Positions 35,402-51,500 of a DNA stretch of 64,000 nt are shown here, piece by piece. The position numbers and the translations under genes are program-made. Source of the stretch: Pristionchus mayeri (lineage: Eukaryota; Nematoda; Chromadorea; Rhabditida; Neodiplogasteridae); assembly GCA_036245805.1 (NCBI GenBank), contig BTRK01000002.1, forward strand, positions 20,267,067 through 20,331,066, given 5' to 3'. Below the pieces are notes generated by a model. The model saw nothing but the letters and a program-made list of their open reading frames with translations, searched no databases and was not told where the DNA came from. How positions within the stretch are numbered: position 1 is the stretch's first letter; each line of letters opens with the position of its first letter.

Positions 35402-36252
35402 TTAGAGGGATGAAATCTGAGATGCGATTCTTCGTGCCAGATTGTCAGCCTGCAATGTATTCTCCCTCTCTCTCCCTCTCTCTCTCTCCCCTACCTCGGC
35501 AGTGGGGGCGATTCCCTTGCCCATGAGTTCGAGTACTATCTGAGTGGCAGTGTCGAGAGAGACTCCCAATCCGGCAGATACGAAGACGTGTTTAGTCGAA
35601 TGAGGGTACGAGACGACATTGAGAGTGTGGGGGAGGAAGAAAGTGAGGGGAGACCATCCCAGTCGTTGAGGCAGCCAACTCACCAACTCAACTCATTCAT
35701 CTACTCGGACAAGGATGTTCTCTCCTACCTTTTTCAGTCTCTCCCCATACACTTTCCTTGCATTCCTATCTCCTCCAATCACTCCCCAATCCATATTCTT
35801 CGAGATTCCAATAGTGGGAATCCCAGTAGATGCGGCAACGTGACAAGCCAATCCGAATCCTGCGTAGATTCAATTAACTGATGATTTGAGAATACGGATA
35901 CTTCTAGGATGGAATCGTCCATTGCCATCGCAGATGATGATATGGGGACGCAATTGAGGGCGAGATGAGATGACTCTCCCTATCAGATCACACACATGAC
36001 TCTCTTCCGATAGAGCCAAGAAGTGGGGAATGTACAGTTGAGGGTAAGGAATCACTTCACTCACACTATCTATCTTCTGAAAATGATCTTGCTGATCGTC
36101 ATTTCGTTTCTTCGCACCTCTCCTTTATTGAGATCAAAGAAGACGGCCGAGATGACAGCGAGAGTGGGATCTCTGCTAGTCACTTCGATATCGACTGCAG
36201 CCACGACGGAGACATCCTCCCTTTCCACTGAGATGACCGAACTGCCACTCAT
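35402..36252 (-). CDS. ENDOV: Endonuclease V
   Basis: Metal-dependent endonuclease acting at inosine in DNA or RNA. Exons on the minus strand read: MSGSSVISVEREDVSVVAAV continuing DIEVTSRDPTLAVISAVFFD (the D in VAAVDIE corresponds to the family's first catalytic Asp); YPQLYIPHFLALSEESHVCD and RPHIIICDGNGRFHPR (the YIP wedge and the xVDGhG-type catalytic motif); GFGLACHVAASTGIPTIGIS with KNMDWGVIGGDRNARKVYGE; and HVFVSAGLGVSLDTATQIVL to ADNLARRIASQISSL-stop at 35402. The order and spacing match bacterial Nfi and human ENDOV, at roughly 240 residues. The ATG at 36252 gives a family-typical start. An upstream exon (MEKVEMPSK near 36,335) does not join in phase, so I prefer 36252. Confidence 0.9.
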
Positions 36253-36450
36253 GTGATACCTCTCCTGACAATACACACGCCATTCACATACACAAGAAGT
36301 GTCTCACTTTTCGAAGGCATCTCCACTTTTTCCATTGAATGAGAGGGAAGGGAAAAGCGAGAGAAAGAAGACGAATGAAGATGGAGAAAAGAATGAACGA
36401 ATTCGATAGAGATATGAGAAGAAGCGAAATGAATGGAGATGTCGGGAAAA

Positions 36451-38661
36451 TTACCTGTGCAAGTGAAATGCTGCTCTACAATATGTCATTTTGAATACCT
36501 TATCTAAATACGAATGTATAATCTCCAAAATCGATAATACCACGAGTACGGTAACTCTGTTGGGGGTGAGATATCGGAGGGGGGACTGATGGTGTACACG
36601 ACACACGAAGAGAAGAGTTATCGAGAACTGAAATACATTGAAAGGAAAATAGTACGGCATATGAAATGAAAAAAATTACCTGGAAGAAGAAGAATGCCAG
36701 CCTAAGAGGAAGTTCAGGAATGGTGAAGAGAAGAGGAGCAAGGGAAGAAGAAACGGCCAAAGTGAGATCAAGGAGGAGAGGGCAAAAGATGGCATACTGT
36801 AGGGAATGGAATGAGTAGAGAGTAGTTAGGGGAGTAGTACCTGTGCTGAGAGGATGATGAGTGGAATGAGTGGGAGAAGAAGGGCCTTCTCGTGGACATG
36901 ATAGCCGAAGAAGAAGAAAGAGAAGGAAGAGAGGAGGAGATGGAAGGAAGGAGAAGAAAGAGGAGATGAAGATGAAGAAGATCTATCCAATCGAAGAAGA
37001 GAGAAGAGAGGAAGAAGAGAGATGAGTACACATACTAAACTGATTCCCATTCCGATAGTAGGTAATACGGTATGAGTGTACTCCTGCTATTGACTATTGA
37101 GAGGATGGCAGAGAAGGGAGAACTACCTGCACCAATCCAGAAGTGTACTCTGGCTGAGGAAGAATCACTCCTGCTCTACTCACCACTCTACAATTACCAC
37201 CTTTCTATGAACTGAAATGAGGCTCAGACTCACTTATTGAGTACTAGATCAGCAGTGTTGTAGATGGCCCAGGCATTGGGAGCCCAATAGGCATGAGTGA
37301 GACCTCTCTGGACTGGGAAGATACGAGAAAGTATTGATTGAAGTGCATCGAGATGATCGAGGGAAGAGAAGAGGAAGGGGCCGATGGAGAAGAAGAAGGG
37401 GATGAGAAGAACCACAAGGAGAGAGACACCTAAGGGGGAATGGATGAGAGAGGAGAAGTGAGAGGGAATCACTCTGTCGAATGGTATGCAAGAGGGGCTG
37501 ACGAAGGAGATTAATTGCATCGAACCAGTGAATGAGATACGCAACTACGAAACCTGCGATAGAGAGTCATAATGAGAGAGGGAATGACCTAGTTGTCACC
37601 AGGTGCATAGTAGAGATAGATGTGCTTGAAATTGAGAAGAATCGAGTAGATGAGAGCTGCCTGGAATGGAAGGAATAGAAAGAGAAGAAGGAAGAGACGA
37701 ATACCCAGAGAAAGTGCGCCTTGAGCATGCACACAATCGAGAAAATCACAAGAGAAGTCAGCATTGCATTGTACTGAACGAAATAGACTGATTCCTTTCT
37801 TCCCTGCAAGAGTTCGCACCTGGAAGTGGAGACTGTCCAAGAGAATGAAAGTGGTGTGAGTAGAGAGGAGAATGAAGAGATAATTCCGTGATTTGCTGCT
37901 TCTCATTGCAGTTGAGACAGCCACGATTGCCAATAACTGCACATTGTCACTCCGAATTCTAAGTGATGGTGATGCATACGTAAATGAGATCAGATGCGAG
38001 TACAGTACTCCTCATGAAGTACAGTACTCTAGAGTTCATGAGGGCCTCCTTCTGGATGATCAGGATATCCTCCATCCCCATTAGAAACGCCAATCGACCC
38101 AGACACTGCCATTAATGGTATGATAATCATGAGAATATACGAGTGTACTCACCTTTTCGAAGAAAGCGAAGAAGGGAGGATAGTCGAGTGTCCATTGGGA
38201 AGTCTCTTCTTTGTACCATTGGGAGAGCGGCAGATGGTGAGTTATCGCCTTCCAGTTCCGATGAACCTTGCCGTGTACTACTTACTCCCTCCCTCTCTCT
38301 CTCTCTTCGAGACTACCCGTTCCATTCCATTGGCAAGAGTGGATATCACGCGTTTCATAGTAGAATCGCTAAGTTTCTTCACAAATCTTACATATCGAAA
38401 AGGTATCTCCCCAATTTCTCATCTACTTTCGATAGTCCCTGTATAGGGGACCTCTGAACCAGAGTAAGAGAGATGGTAGATGAGAAATATTTGTGATTCA
38501 AGGATGTTTGTGATTCTACGATGAGACGTGTGATATAATATATTCATGTGTACCTCGATATCAGTGGATGAGTAACTGTGGAAGAGAAGAATCTTCACAG
38601 CAATCAGACCGATCACAGTGGGTACTGCTACTCTACTCAGTGGTTCTTCCCCCTTTTTCAT
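36451..38661 (-). CDS. alg-8: ALG8 dolichyl-P-Glc glucosyltransferase
   Basis: ER-membrane enzyme adding the second glucose to the lipid-linked N-glycan precursor. The ATG at 38661 gives a first membrane segment ([20 protein letters not shown]). After an intron with an AAG acceptor comes [20 protein letters not shown] and [14 protein letters not shown], the diagnostic lumenal loop of the ALG6/ALG8 family (H-R-N-W and TLDYPP). Later exons give [46 protein letters not shown] and [20 protein letters not shown], all in human ALG8 order. The last exon ends FHLHR-stop at 36451 and is less conserved. About ten exons are needed. It lies 198 nt upstream of ENDOV and 119 nt downstream of the Ser-rich gene on the same strand. 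Confidence 0.93.
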
Positions 38662-38780
38662 CCTGTCAATTGACTATTCAATGTCTCTTCCATTCCAGTA
38701 CAGGTAGTATATCGATGTTAACGTTACAACTTGTGAATCGACTCTATTAAGAATAATATGCATTTATCAATTAGAACAAT

Positions 38781-40312
38781 TCATTCACCAATATAAGCTC
38801 GGAGTATTCCTTGCAAGAAGTGAGAAGTGCGAGGAGGCGAATGGGGGGAAGGTTTCCAATTATCGATTACTTCTCTCCATCCTCTCATCGCGACTGCTTC
38901 CAATTCGTTCATCCTATGCAGCTCATTCAACTCCATCCTCACTAACCATCTCAATCTCTCCACATTTACAGTATTCAGACTGGGATTGTTCACCCTCCCT
39001 CGCAGCATGATGTCATCCCTATTCCAAGTCTGAGTACTACTCTCAACAGTCACAATAGAAGTCTGCGTTTCTCTAGATTTCAAAACGGAAGGAGTAGGAA
39101 TTTCAGGAACGAGAGTTTGAAGAGAATCGTCTCTACTAGATCGCCTGGAATGCTGAGAACGAGTAGATGAAGAAAGGGATGAGCTAGAAGAAGAACGAGA
39201 AGAGGAGGAATCGAAGGAAGTTGAGTAGACTCGTACTCTTGAATTGGAGGATGAAGAAGAGGAAGAGGAAGACGAGAAACTAGAATATGATGAAGCAGAA
39301 TTGGTAGAGGAAGATAACGATTTAGCCCTATTTTTGGGAGGAGTAATCCTATTCATCATTCTAGTTGTATCTCGAAGTCCTACGGTGTTCCTAGTGGGAA
39401 CTCCCGAATTTCCAGAGAGAGCTTTTTCTCCAACAATTTCTTCTGCGATTTCCTCTTCGATGTTTTCCTCGAATTGAAAAGAGCGAATACTCGAGAGGGG
39501 AGTCGTCTGAACAACTATATTCAGGAAAACGAGTCGGAGAACTTTAAATGGCAAAAAAAGAATAATTCAAAAAAGTGAGTGAAGTTTACCTCTGTCGCAT
39601 TTGCTGCACCCTTTCGCTCTTCTTCTTCCTTCACCCCACTAAGGTGTCTTCCTTCTGATGGTCTTCTTAAATAAATCAATTATTAATACATACAATAAAA
39701 AATGAGCTCATAAAAATAAAATTGAATGTATGCACTCACCTTACTCCACTTCTAATTGTTGATCCCTCACTCAATCTCCTTCCCTTTTCCTCCATTGATT
39801 CGATTCTCGGAAGCGTGAAAGAGGAATCTTGATGGATCCGAGAACCGCCAAAGTCTACAATTGAAAGACCCCTGTTAGAACAATATCATAAATTAATTTA
39901 AAAAGAAAGACTCACAGGCCGAAGGATTCTCTTCATCCGTATCAGTCGAAGAGAGCTTCTCCTTCTCTATCTCAACAATATTCATCTACTCTGCTCGAAC
40001 AGACTGGAAATGGGAAATGCATCTCGTTGTCACTCTGACCTGTGAGATGAAAGACGAATTGAGAAGAGTGGAGAAGACTCCTCTCCTCACTCCTCCTCCC
40101 GTCGACACTGATCGACTCTGCTGAGTACTTTCTCTCCCTCCCCCCCCCCCCTGACTACTCACCTCACTGGTGGACTGTCCACTCCTCATGGCACTCGAGA
40201 ACATCCTGCACTCCCTCCCTCCTCTCTGCCCTCTGCTGACTCCCCCCGTCCCCTCATCTCCATAGTTACCTCTCTCCTCCCCAAAATCTCTTTCTTCTTC
40301 CTTCTCTCTCAT
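38781..40312 (-). CDS. Ser-rich protein with two dynein-light-chain (TQT) motifs
   Basis: Not recognised by family. The ATG at 40312 gives MREKEEERDFGEERGNYGDE, then a Gly/Ser/Arg segment (QSRSVSTGGGVRRGVFSTLL). A TAG acceptor can join directly to MNIVEIEKEKLSSTDTDEEN, which could alternatively be its own start at 39985. Further exons read HQDSSFTLPRIESMEEKGRR and RPSEGRHLSGVKEEEERKGA. A long last exon has a poly-Ser tract (about 39,130-39,270). It also has SRETQTSI and SSTQTW, two TQT motifs 13 residues apart of the kind bound by LC8 dynein light chain. A conserved-looking helical C-terminus follows (VERLRWLVRMELNELHRMNE), with the stop at 38781. It is the first gene of a possible operon with alg-8 and ENDOV. 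Confidence 0.65.
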
Positions 40313-41068
40313 TTCCTTTCATTAAAATAAAAGGTCTCGGAATCCCGGCAGCATTTACGGGTAACTATTTGGACCACCCTCGCAAAAGTACGTACGGCTC
40401 GTAAATTCAGGTACGGGGATTTCACTGCTCCATTTACCCTTATCCATACCATACATCTCAGCAAAATCTTTGTCTTCTATTTATCATTGCATTGCCGACA
40501 AAGAAGGTGGACTAGAAGCGAGTAGATCAACGGGGACACAAGTCATCCACAGATTGGTCACATTCAAACAATCAAAGTATCTAACTAATCTAAACGGTGA
40601 ACGAATGCTTTGCAACCTACGATTATGAAAACCTATGGGGGTAAATTGTGTAACGCCGTTAACAAGCCGTTTTCCCATCACTAGTTAACAGCTCTACGAG
40701 CTCAATATCTGGCTCACAGAGAAACAACTGAACAACTGAGGCTTATATTATCGGCAAAAAAACAACTGAGTTACATTATTTCCCCTCATTTCCCCAAAAA
40801 GGAAGGCTCAAAATCATGTGATCACATAACAGAGATGACTAATTGCATGCACACAGGGCAAAGAATAATCAACAACTGATTGTGCGCAGTGCGAGAGAAA
40901 GAGAGGAGCTATACCTGGTAGAAGAGAGTGAAGGACTGAGTAGAGAGGCGAGCAATGTACATGTTACTTAGTTCACGGAATTACTGTCCCATTGGTTTGA
41001 GATCGGGGGAAACCTCAAGGCATCTCACTCATTACTCTTATGCATCATTTACATATTTTCCCGAGTCT
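40313..41068. other. Intergenic region
   Basis: 755 bp between the start of the Ser-rich gene and the stop of SCOT, so it holds the promoter of the former. Mostly unique sequence with no coding support. Confidence 0.4.
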
Positions 41069-44929
<3,861 letters not shown>

Positions 44930-45156
44930 CTGTAAACGAGGAATAATTGGGGAAAATCACTTGTGACGACCGATGAAAAGAGCACGGGGAAGATCGATGA
45001 AAGTGCATTGAAAAGAGAACTGAGTAGGAATTGGAATGGCTATGAACCAATGGGAGGGAAAGAGAAAGTGCGAGAGATGGAGAGAAGGACACACATTTAT
45101 CAATTGGCCATAGATAGATAATATAACAAATAACTAGTGATTGCTCGGGGAGTCAG

Positions 45157-47239
45157 TCAAGGAGAGGAGGGTTCTTCCACTTTGATGGGCTTGTTGCACT
45201 CGACCACTGCTGTCTCCTTCTTCTCTTCCTTCTCGACTCCCTCCTCACTCTCTTCCTCCTTCTTCACTACTATTCCTCCTTTGCATCTCTTCTTGTGAGC
45301 TCTGAGACCGGCGATTCTCTTGAAAGCTGCAAGGAGTAAGAATGAAGAGTGAAGTGACGAGGACAGGAGGGAAGGTAACACTCATTTATCCCTCCCTCCT
45401 CTCTTCTCTAAACACGTGTGTCTCCTTCTCTCTAGTTAGTTCACTGATCAGACACACTCACTCTCCTTCCCCTCTCTTATCTCTAACAGTCTCTATTACT
45501 TCCAACTCCACTGTTCACACTTCATTTCTAACTAGTCAAAGTGCCGAGTTCTTGGTACAACTCCATGGAATGACCCCTGCCCCTGACCCTTCTTCTCATC
45601 GATGCCCTCATTCGTCTTCTACTCACCCTTGTTGCAGGAAGGACAGATGAGAGTGGCAGTCGCTTGATGGGTCATCTCGTGAGTCTTCAGATCATTCTTC
45701 CGCACGAATGTCCGATCACACAGCATGCATTTGAATCTCAATGATCATTTATTCAACCCAGGTCATTCTCCTAGCCAACTCACGGTCTGTCCTTCGTATG
45801 CACAGATCGAATATGAGCAGCCAGAGCCTCAAATGTTCAATTGATCTAGGTGATCAACACGACTAGTATTGGAAGGAGTACCTTGGTGCATTTGTATCCT
45901 GGGTGTGTACACCCTTCGAACTGGCACATGAATAGCTGATTCTCGTGAACCATTTGCAAGTGTCTCCGTAGTCCTCCTTTCCGCCCGAATCGGATGCCAC
46001 ACTCTTCGCATTCAAATGGTCTCTCTTTCCTGAGTCAGCGGAAGGGAATTATGTGAACCATTACAGAAAACTAACAAGTGGACAATCGTGATATGTTCCT
46101 TGAGAGCCGAACTGGTAGGATAGACCTGATAGCAGCAATTTAGAGTAAAATCAACATAAAATTCTCCTTACCTTAGGGCACTGATCGCACTTAAATGAAC
46201 GAGCTCCAGAAGTCTTTATTCCATGCTTTGCAATATCGTGCCGACGAGCTTGCTCCAGCGTTTTGAATATGGTTGGCTAAGCGATCGCGGTATTTTGCGG
46301 GACTCGCACAAGGAAGGAGAGGGTCACGATGGAGAATAGGGGAAGGCGGGCGAGCAAGAGACCGACGGGGCCCGCAACGTTTTTGCAGGCCCCGCAATCC
46401 TTCCCCTACCCTCTATTAGAGGTTGTGGGGCCCGTAACCTCACAAGGTAGGCAACGGGCCCCGCAACACCGAATAGTCACCTAGTTTTGAATACCCTTAA
46501 GGTCCTGAGCACCACACTAAAATCAACTGATACCTGAGTACACTTGAGACACTTGAATCTCTTTCCCCGTTTCAGCTGCAGCTGCTTCGCACCATTCATA
46601 TGGTATATCATCACATGTTGCTGAGTTAAGAGATATTCGAATATCCGACGGTCGCAATACCTGCACATTCTGCTTCAGTGTGAAGCATCGATCACATTCG
46701 TCACATACGAACTTCTTCTCACGAAATCGCTGATATCTAAAAAAAATATTCGAGTATTTACAACCTTATTTTGCCATACCTTTTACGTTCTCCATTGTTT
46801 TCAACTCTAACTTGAGTCAAAGTATCAGAATTATTTTCAGGTATTATTATTTCCTATGAAATGCGTCATAAACACAAAAACATGAAATAAATACGTTTCT
46901 TGAAATTTCCCACCTGAATAGAACTCTCTTCTCTCAAAGATTGATAAAAATCGTTCCATGACGCAGAGGGACCGATATCTATATCAGCACACCCCAGGGA
47001 ATCATTGACGAATGAGGTTGACGTATCTTCTTGGGGTACTTCCCAGTCATCTACTTCTTCCTTTATCTCCACTTTGATTCTATTACTCAACGATTCTACA
47101 AAAGGATGTACTACTTGGAAATTGGAGAGTGCAAACCTCTAAACGCCAGCAAAGAATCTTCCGAGGTTGAATGCACACATGGAAGTTGAGGGTCTTTGTT
47201 TGCGATGTACAGAAAATCGTCTGATTTGAGAACATCCAT
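45157..47239 (-). CDS. C2H2 zinc-finger protein with SUMO-consensus N-terminus
   Basis: Probable transcription factor. The ATG at 47239 gives MDVLKSDDFLYIANKDPQLP; the second exon begins SNRIKVEIKEEVDDWEVPQ, containing VKxE-type sites (IKVE, IKEE) typical of SUMO acceptors. Fingers then follow, most completed across introns: CDECDRCFTLKQNVQ|QHVMIYH, CLKCTQ|TLEQARRHDIAKH, CDQCPK|VYPTSSALKEHIT, CEECGIRFGRKGGLRRHLQM, a CQFEGC-containing unit, CMLCDRTFVRKNDLKTHEM and CPSCNK|AFKRIAGLRAHKK. The C-terminus is Lys/Glu-rich and ends KVEEPSSP-stop at 45157, with another VKKEEE site. The spacing of the fingers across splice sites confirms the exon joins. The intron at about 46,270-46,530 carries a GC-rich insertion. 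Confidence 0.85.
46345..46475. repeat. GC-rich GGGGCCCG repeat in zinc-finger gene intron
   Basis: Four copies of a GGGGCCCGYAAC-like unit occur in alternating orientation (about 46,359, 46,392, 46,428 and 46,454) within AT-rich surroundings. The copies can fold into GGGCCCC-based hairpins. It is probably an insertion; its limits are not determined. Confidence 0.45.
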
Positions 47240-48508
47240 TGATTGGTCGTGGACAGGGAGCAACCGCTCGCCACAGAAAACGCGAATGGAAAGGGACAGC
47301 GAAAATTACATTACCCTATTTACATTCCAAGCATAGTGAATTATGTAAATGATTCAATTTTCGGACGGTCGATCGATCAAACTCAATTGTTAACAATTGT
47401 TATTTAATTTGCAATGACTCAGAACTAAATTTGATTGCCACGCCCATTGAATCATACGTTTGTAGGGTTGCTAAAAGATAAAACAATTGGCTGGTATCTA
47501 TTATAGGCATAACAAAAACAACAGATATGACATCACAATCCAGATGATCAGAATTTCTGATCTGACCCGTGGCAACATTAAACCGAGTACGATAGGCCGC
47601 AATACTATTGCATACTGATTTTATTCGCATATAATCTATACCTATATATAAAGCGCAGTGTCCGTCTGTCCGTTTGACCGGATTGCGAAATAGTTGCGAA
47701 ACGATTACGAAATGGGGAGGGAGAGATATCGCGTCAACAAGTTGCGAAACGAGTGATTGCGAAACCTAGATACCCCGCTAGGACGGGGCCCAGCCGGACT
47801 AGTTATTCATAAAATATTACACGGCATTTTATTGTCCGAATTGCCGGTTGACGAAACGACTTACAGACCCCCAAACGCACCAGTCGACATTTGTCCACAC
47901 CACTGAGGGAAGAATTAAATTTTTGAATGTTACCGTATCCATTCACATTGCGCAAGGGATGTCGGCATAGGACCAAAAATCAATCGATATTTTCAATAGA
48001 TATCAGGATTTCTGCACTAAGGGTCTTGTGTGTGGCGGCCAGGTGCGCGCACCATGCCGCAACTTGGCGGTGGTGTAGTGGGTGGAGTCTTGGTTTTGTG
48101 TGTATGCAAAATGCCGTGATATTATTAAATTTTCATTTACCTAATTATTTTTTAGGCATTATTACAATATAACCACTAACATAAAAGACCAGTGTTAAAC
48201 AAAAATTGAAATTTTAATTTTTTTTTGTCATATAATTTCATAAACGGAGAAATTAAATTCACTCCTCACATGGTACCGTGCACGGTCAGATATTTATCTG
48301 TTAATAAATTATATCTCGGATTTAAAAGCACTTTAATATAGGTGATGTTGAATAGTACAGTCTACCAGGTTTGTTTATTTAAGATATGAGCATCTCTTAT
48401 CCATAGATGCTGAAAACTTACATGGTTCCAGAATTAATTGGACCAAATCATATAATTCAGAGAAAGTTGAAAAATCCGTAGACTTATCGCGGTTTATCAT
48501 TCACTATT
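47240..48508. promoter_or_regulatory. Divergent intergenic region between zinc-finger gene and lst-6, with a Helitron
   Basis: 1.27 kb between divergent starts. It contains the short Helitron-like element at 47635-47802; the rest is AT-rich with no coding support. Confidence 0.45.
47635..47802 (+). mobile_element. Short Helitron-like element 1
   Basis: Begins TCTATACCTATATATAAAGC directly after an A and ends GGACTAG directly before a T: 5'-TC, 3'-CTAG and insertion between A and T, the Helitron hallmarks. A GC-rich hairpin (CCCCGCTAGGACGGGG) lies about 12 nt from the 3' end. Its ends and internal GATTGCGAAAC repeats match the copy at 51760-51942. At 168 bp it is non-autonomous. Confidence 0.8.
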
Positions 48509-51500
48509 ATGTCAAACACAGACAGAGTAAGGGATTCAAAAAGTCTCTCGAGCAGAATATCCCTGAGATCTGAGGCACAGCCGATAAGTCTTTGGATCCT
48601 TGCCAATTTATCCGGTGATTCTTTATAAAATCAACGATAGATGCTCTAAACGGTAGCTGTCATTAATAATTAATTTAATGTATATTGGATGCTCTAAATC
48701 AATGTATGCGCATGTTTCAGAAGATACATTCTTGTTTCCATTATGGCTTCACAATGAATCTAAAATTCGTCAACTGCCAAAATTTGTCAAAATGACTGTG
48801 AAAGAGGAGGAAGCAACACTGGTAGACTACTTTGTAGTCACAGGATATGACCCCGAAGCAGGCCTCGTGGTTAGTACTTGTTCTTTGCCACGTACGCTAA
48901 TTTGTATGATTGAGGTGGAGCAGCCTAGTGATGGTGTTTGGGGATCAGACTCAGGCCCAGAAGCTTTTCGCACCCCATTGCAACGATCTTTCATCCCGAA
49001 GATAATAGAATACTTCCCAAAGAAACGAAGAAACTGTCCCTTCAGCCCAGAAATTATTTCGGTGTGGATTACCTCACCATCACGCAATTCATGAGTTGTT
49101 GCAGTTATGTATGCCGAAAGGCCTTCGATTTTATACAGAGAAATGCGTACCGCAGCGACCTCAACTTCACACTTTTGCAAATATCCGAGAAGATGGATCT
49201 CGAGTGAACGGGGCTGCTATTACATTTTACGAGGTATTAATTTATTTCTCGATGATTGCACAGTCTCATTCCTTCCTAGGAAGTAACTGATCCGGCAGTC
49301 CGCTCATCCATCGCAATTCTACAGCAGGAACACGTGAGGAAAGTAACGGGAGCCGATAGAAATGATCTAGGAAGAGAGCATATCCCTCCAGGTTAGTATT
49401 GTGGTGATAAATGACAAAAAGTGATTTAATAGGCACCGTATCTGGAGGAACACATACTTTGCCGCGTGGTAGAAGAAATGTAGGCAAGAGAATATCGTAT
49501 TACGACGGAGGAGGGCAGGATACGCTGTTCATGTTTGTGTTATTTCTTTTATGACTTCAAATATTTCCTTAGGTCTAAGACGCTGTGCCTAATTTCTCGT
49601 CTACCAATCGTTGGTGGTATGCATACTTTGCTTCAGGTATGATAGATTCGTTGTGATGCTGGAGAAAGCCTTGTGCAGTACATTGTATTGAAGTATCTAT
49701 TCAGTTGTTATTCCAAGTGGCTTCAAATGAGGATATGAGTGGACTGCCGTTGGAAAGCTATATTTACTGGATGCTCAATGAAGTTCCTCTTCCTTCTCCC
49801 GGAACTACACTCAAGGTGATCACATTAATTTGTTTACGATGTTCCTACAATCTGAACAAACTAATCGTAACTGATTGTGATATGTTGCAGTTGCGGTTGG
49901 TGGATGACGTCATGGTTGTTCAACGCCCGACCCACAAGGAACTTCCTTTCTTCGACTACCCTCTTACGTCTCTCTTCCAGGTTTGATCTTCTGTTCACAA
50001 CTTTTAATTATTTTTTTTTGTTTTAGATAATTACAGTAGAAAAATTTGTGAGAATCTGGACAGCATTCCTTCTAGAGCATCAGATCATCGTATGCTCAAA
50101 AGGTAAACTTGTGAACATCCATTGATTTGACCTTCTTATTTTAGATATATCTAGATTGATGCTTGTGAGCGAATCTCTCTGCGCCCTTTCATTCCCGTTT
50201 CGATGGCAATTAACATATGTCCCCATCCTACCGAATTCACAACTGAAGTTCATTGAAGCTCCTGTTCCATATGTTATGGGAATTTGTACTGAGGACGGGG
50301 TGCCAGAATGCTTATATCAAGTAAGGATTAATTCAAATTATTGAAAAAATACCTGGATTTTTAAAAATATTTTGTAATACTGAAGACTCAGATATGTCAT
50401 ATCATGTAACAAAAACATGAATATATCATGAAACTATGATGCCGCAATTTAAGTGCAATGTGTGCATATTGGACCTTGATTCCTCACGAGTAGAAATCCC
50501 CGAAGATCTCCCATTCTTCCCCGATCACAAACAACTTGTGGCTCAGATTAAAAGCATAGTTGCAAAGTAAGTGTATGAACTATGAAGAGAAGGACGAGAA
50601 AACTAACTGTCGCATTTTAAGGTACACGAGAGAGCCATCACAGACAATCGGTGAATCGACTAATGGAGAAGAAGAGAGGACAGGAATAAGAATATCAAGA
50701 TCTTTCGACTTCAGTGAAGATTCTCCTCGATTTGAAGAGTTACTACAGAATAATTCTGCTTTAGCGAGGTTTGCTTGAGAGCAAAAACGTGAACAGTAAT
50801 GACGAAATGTAGAGTGGCTGAGATTGCTCGACGAGCGGGAGTGAATGTGAACGGACAATTAGACTCGCTGAAGGAAGAATTGAATGAGAAGAAACTGTGC
50901 ATCGAAAGTAGACAATCAAGGAGCTATTTCCATGTAAGTTGAGAAGACATCATTAAATATCTTGTTCAAACCGTGAAACAAATTCAAATAGAATCTTTCC
51001 GTTCCAGGAAATGCGTGCGAATAATGCAATTCGACAGTGTTTCGCTTGGAGAATGGCTATAATATTCAAAAGTTATGAACAATTTGTACTCGGTAGTTCA
51101 TTCGATAGAGACGATGATAACAGGTAAGAGATATGTTGTAAATCGTCATGATGGTATTCTTAAAGAGAATCTGTCGTGTCGTTCGACAAAGCAGGATTCA
51201 TGGCCGATCATAAATTGTCATACCTTCCCTTTCTCGCAGCATTCCTTGAGACGCAGGTGCGTATCCTATACTATGCATAACTCTCAAAGCGAATTTCAGA
51301 TGTTTACTTCATTCATAGATTCTAAGCTTCTATATGGAATCACAGTTGACGAAAACATATATATTCTTGATGGAATGATTGGGGAGTTGAAGGGAATGGA
51401 AGACGTCGATTTGGCCAATGTTGAGCCTATGCGACTACAATCTTCTCGTGAGTACTACGATTTCTCGTTATAATACCATTATATTTTTGTTTAGACGATC

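Noticed and set aside
36300..36340. Upstream ENDOV exon MEKVEMPSK.
   Set aside because: Does not splice in phase to the conserved frame; the ATG at 36252 suffices.
38781..39477. Opposite-strand acidic frame (39244-39477 plus).
   Set aside because: Shadow of the poly-Ser codons of the minus-strand gene.
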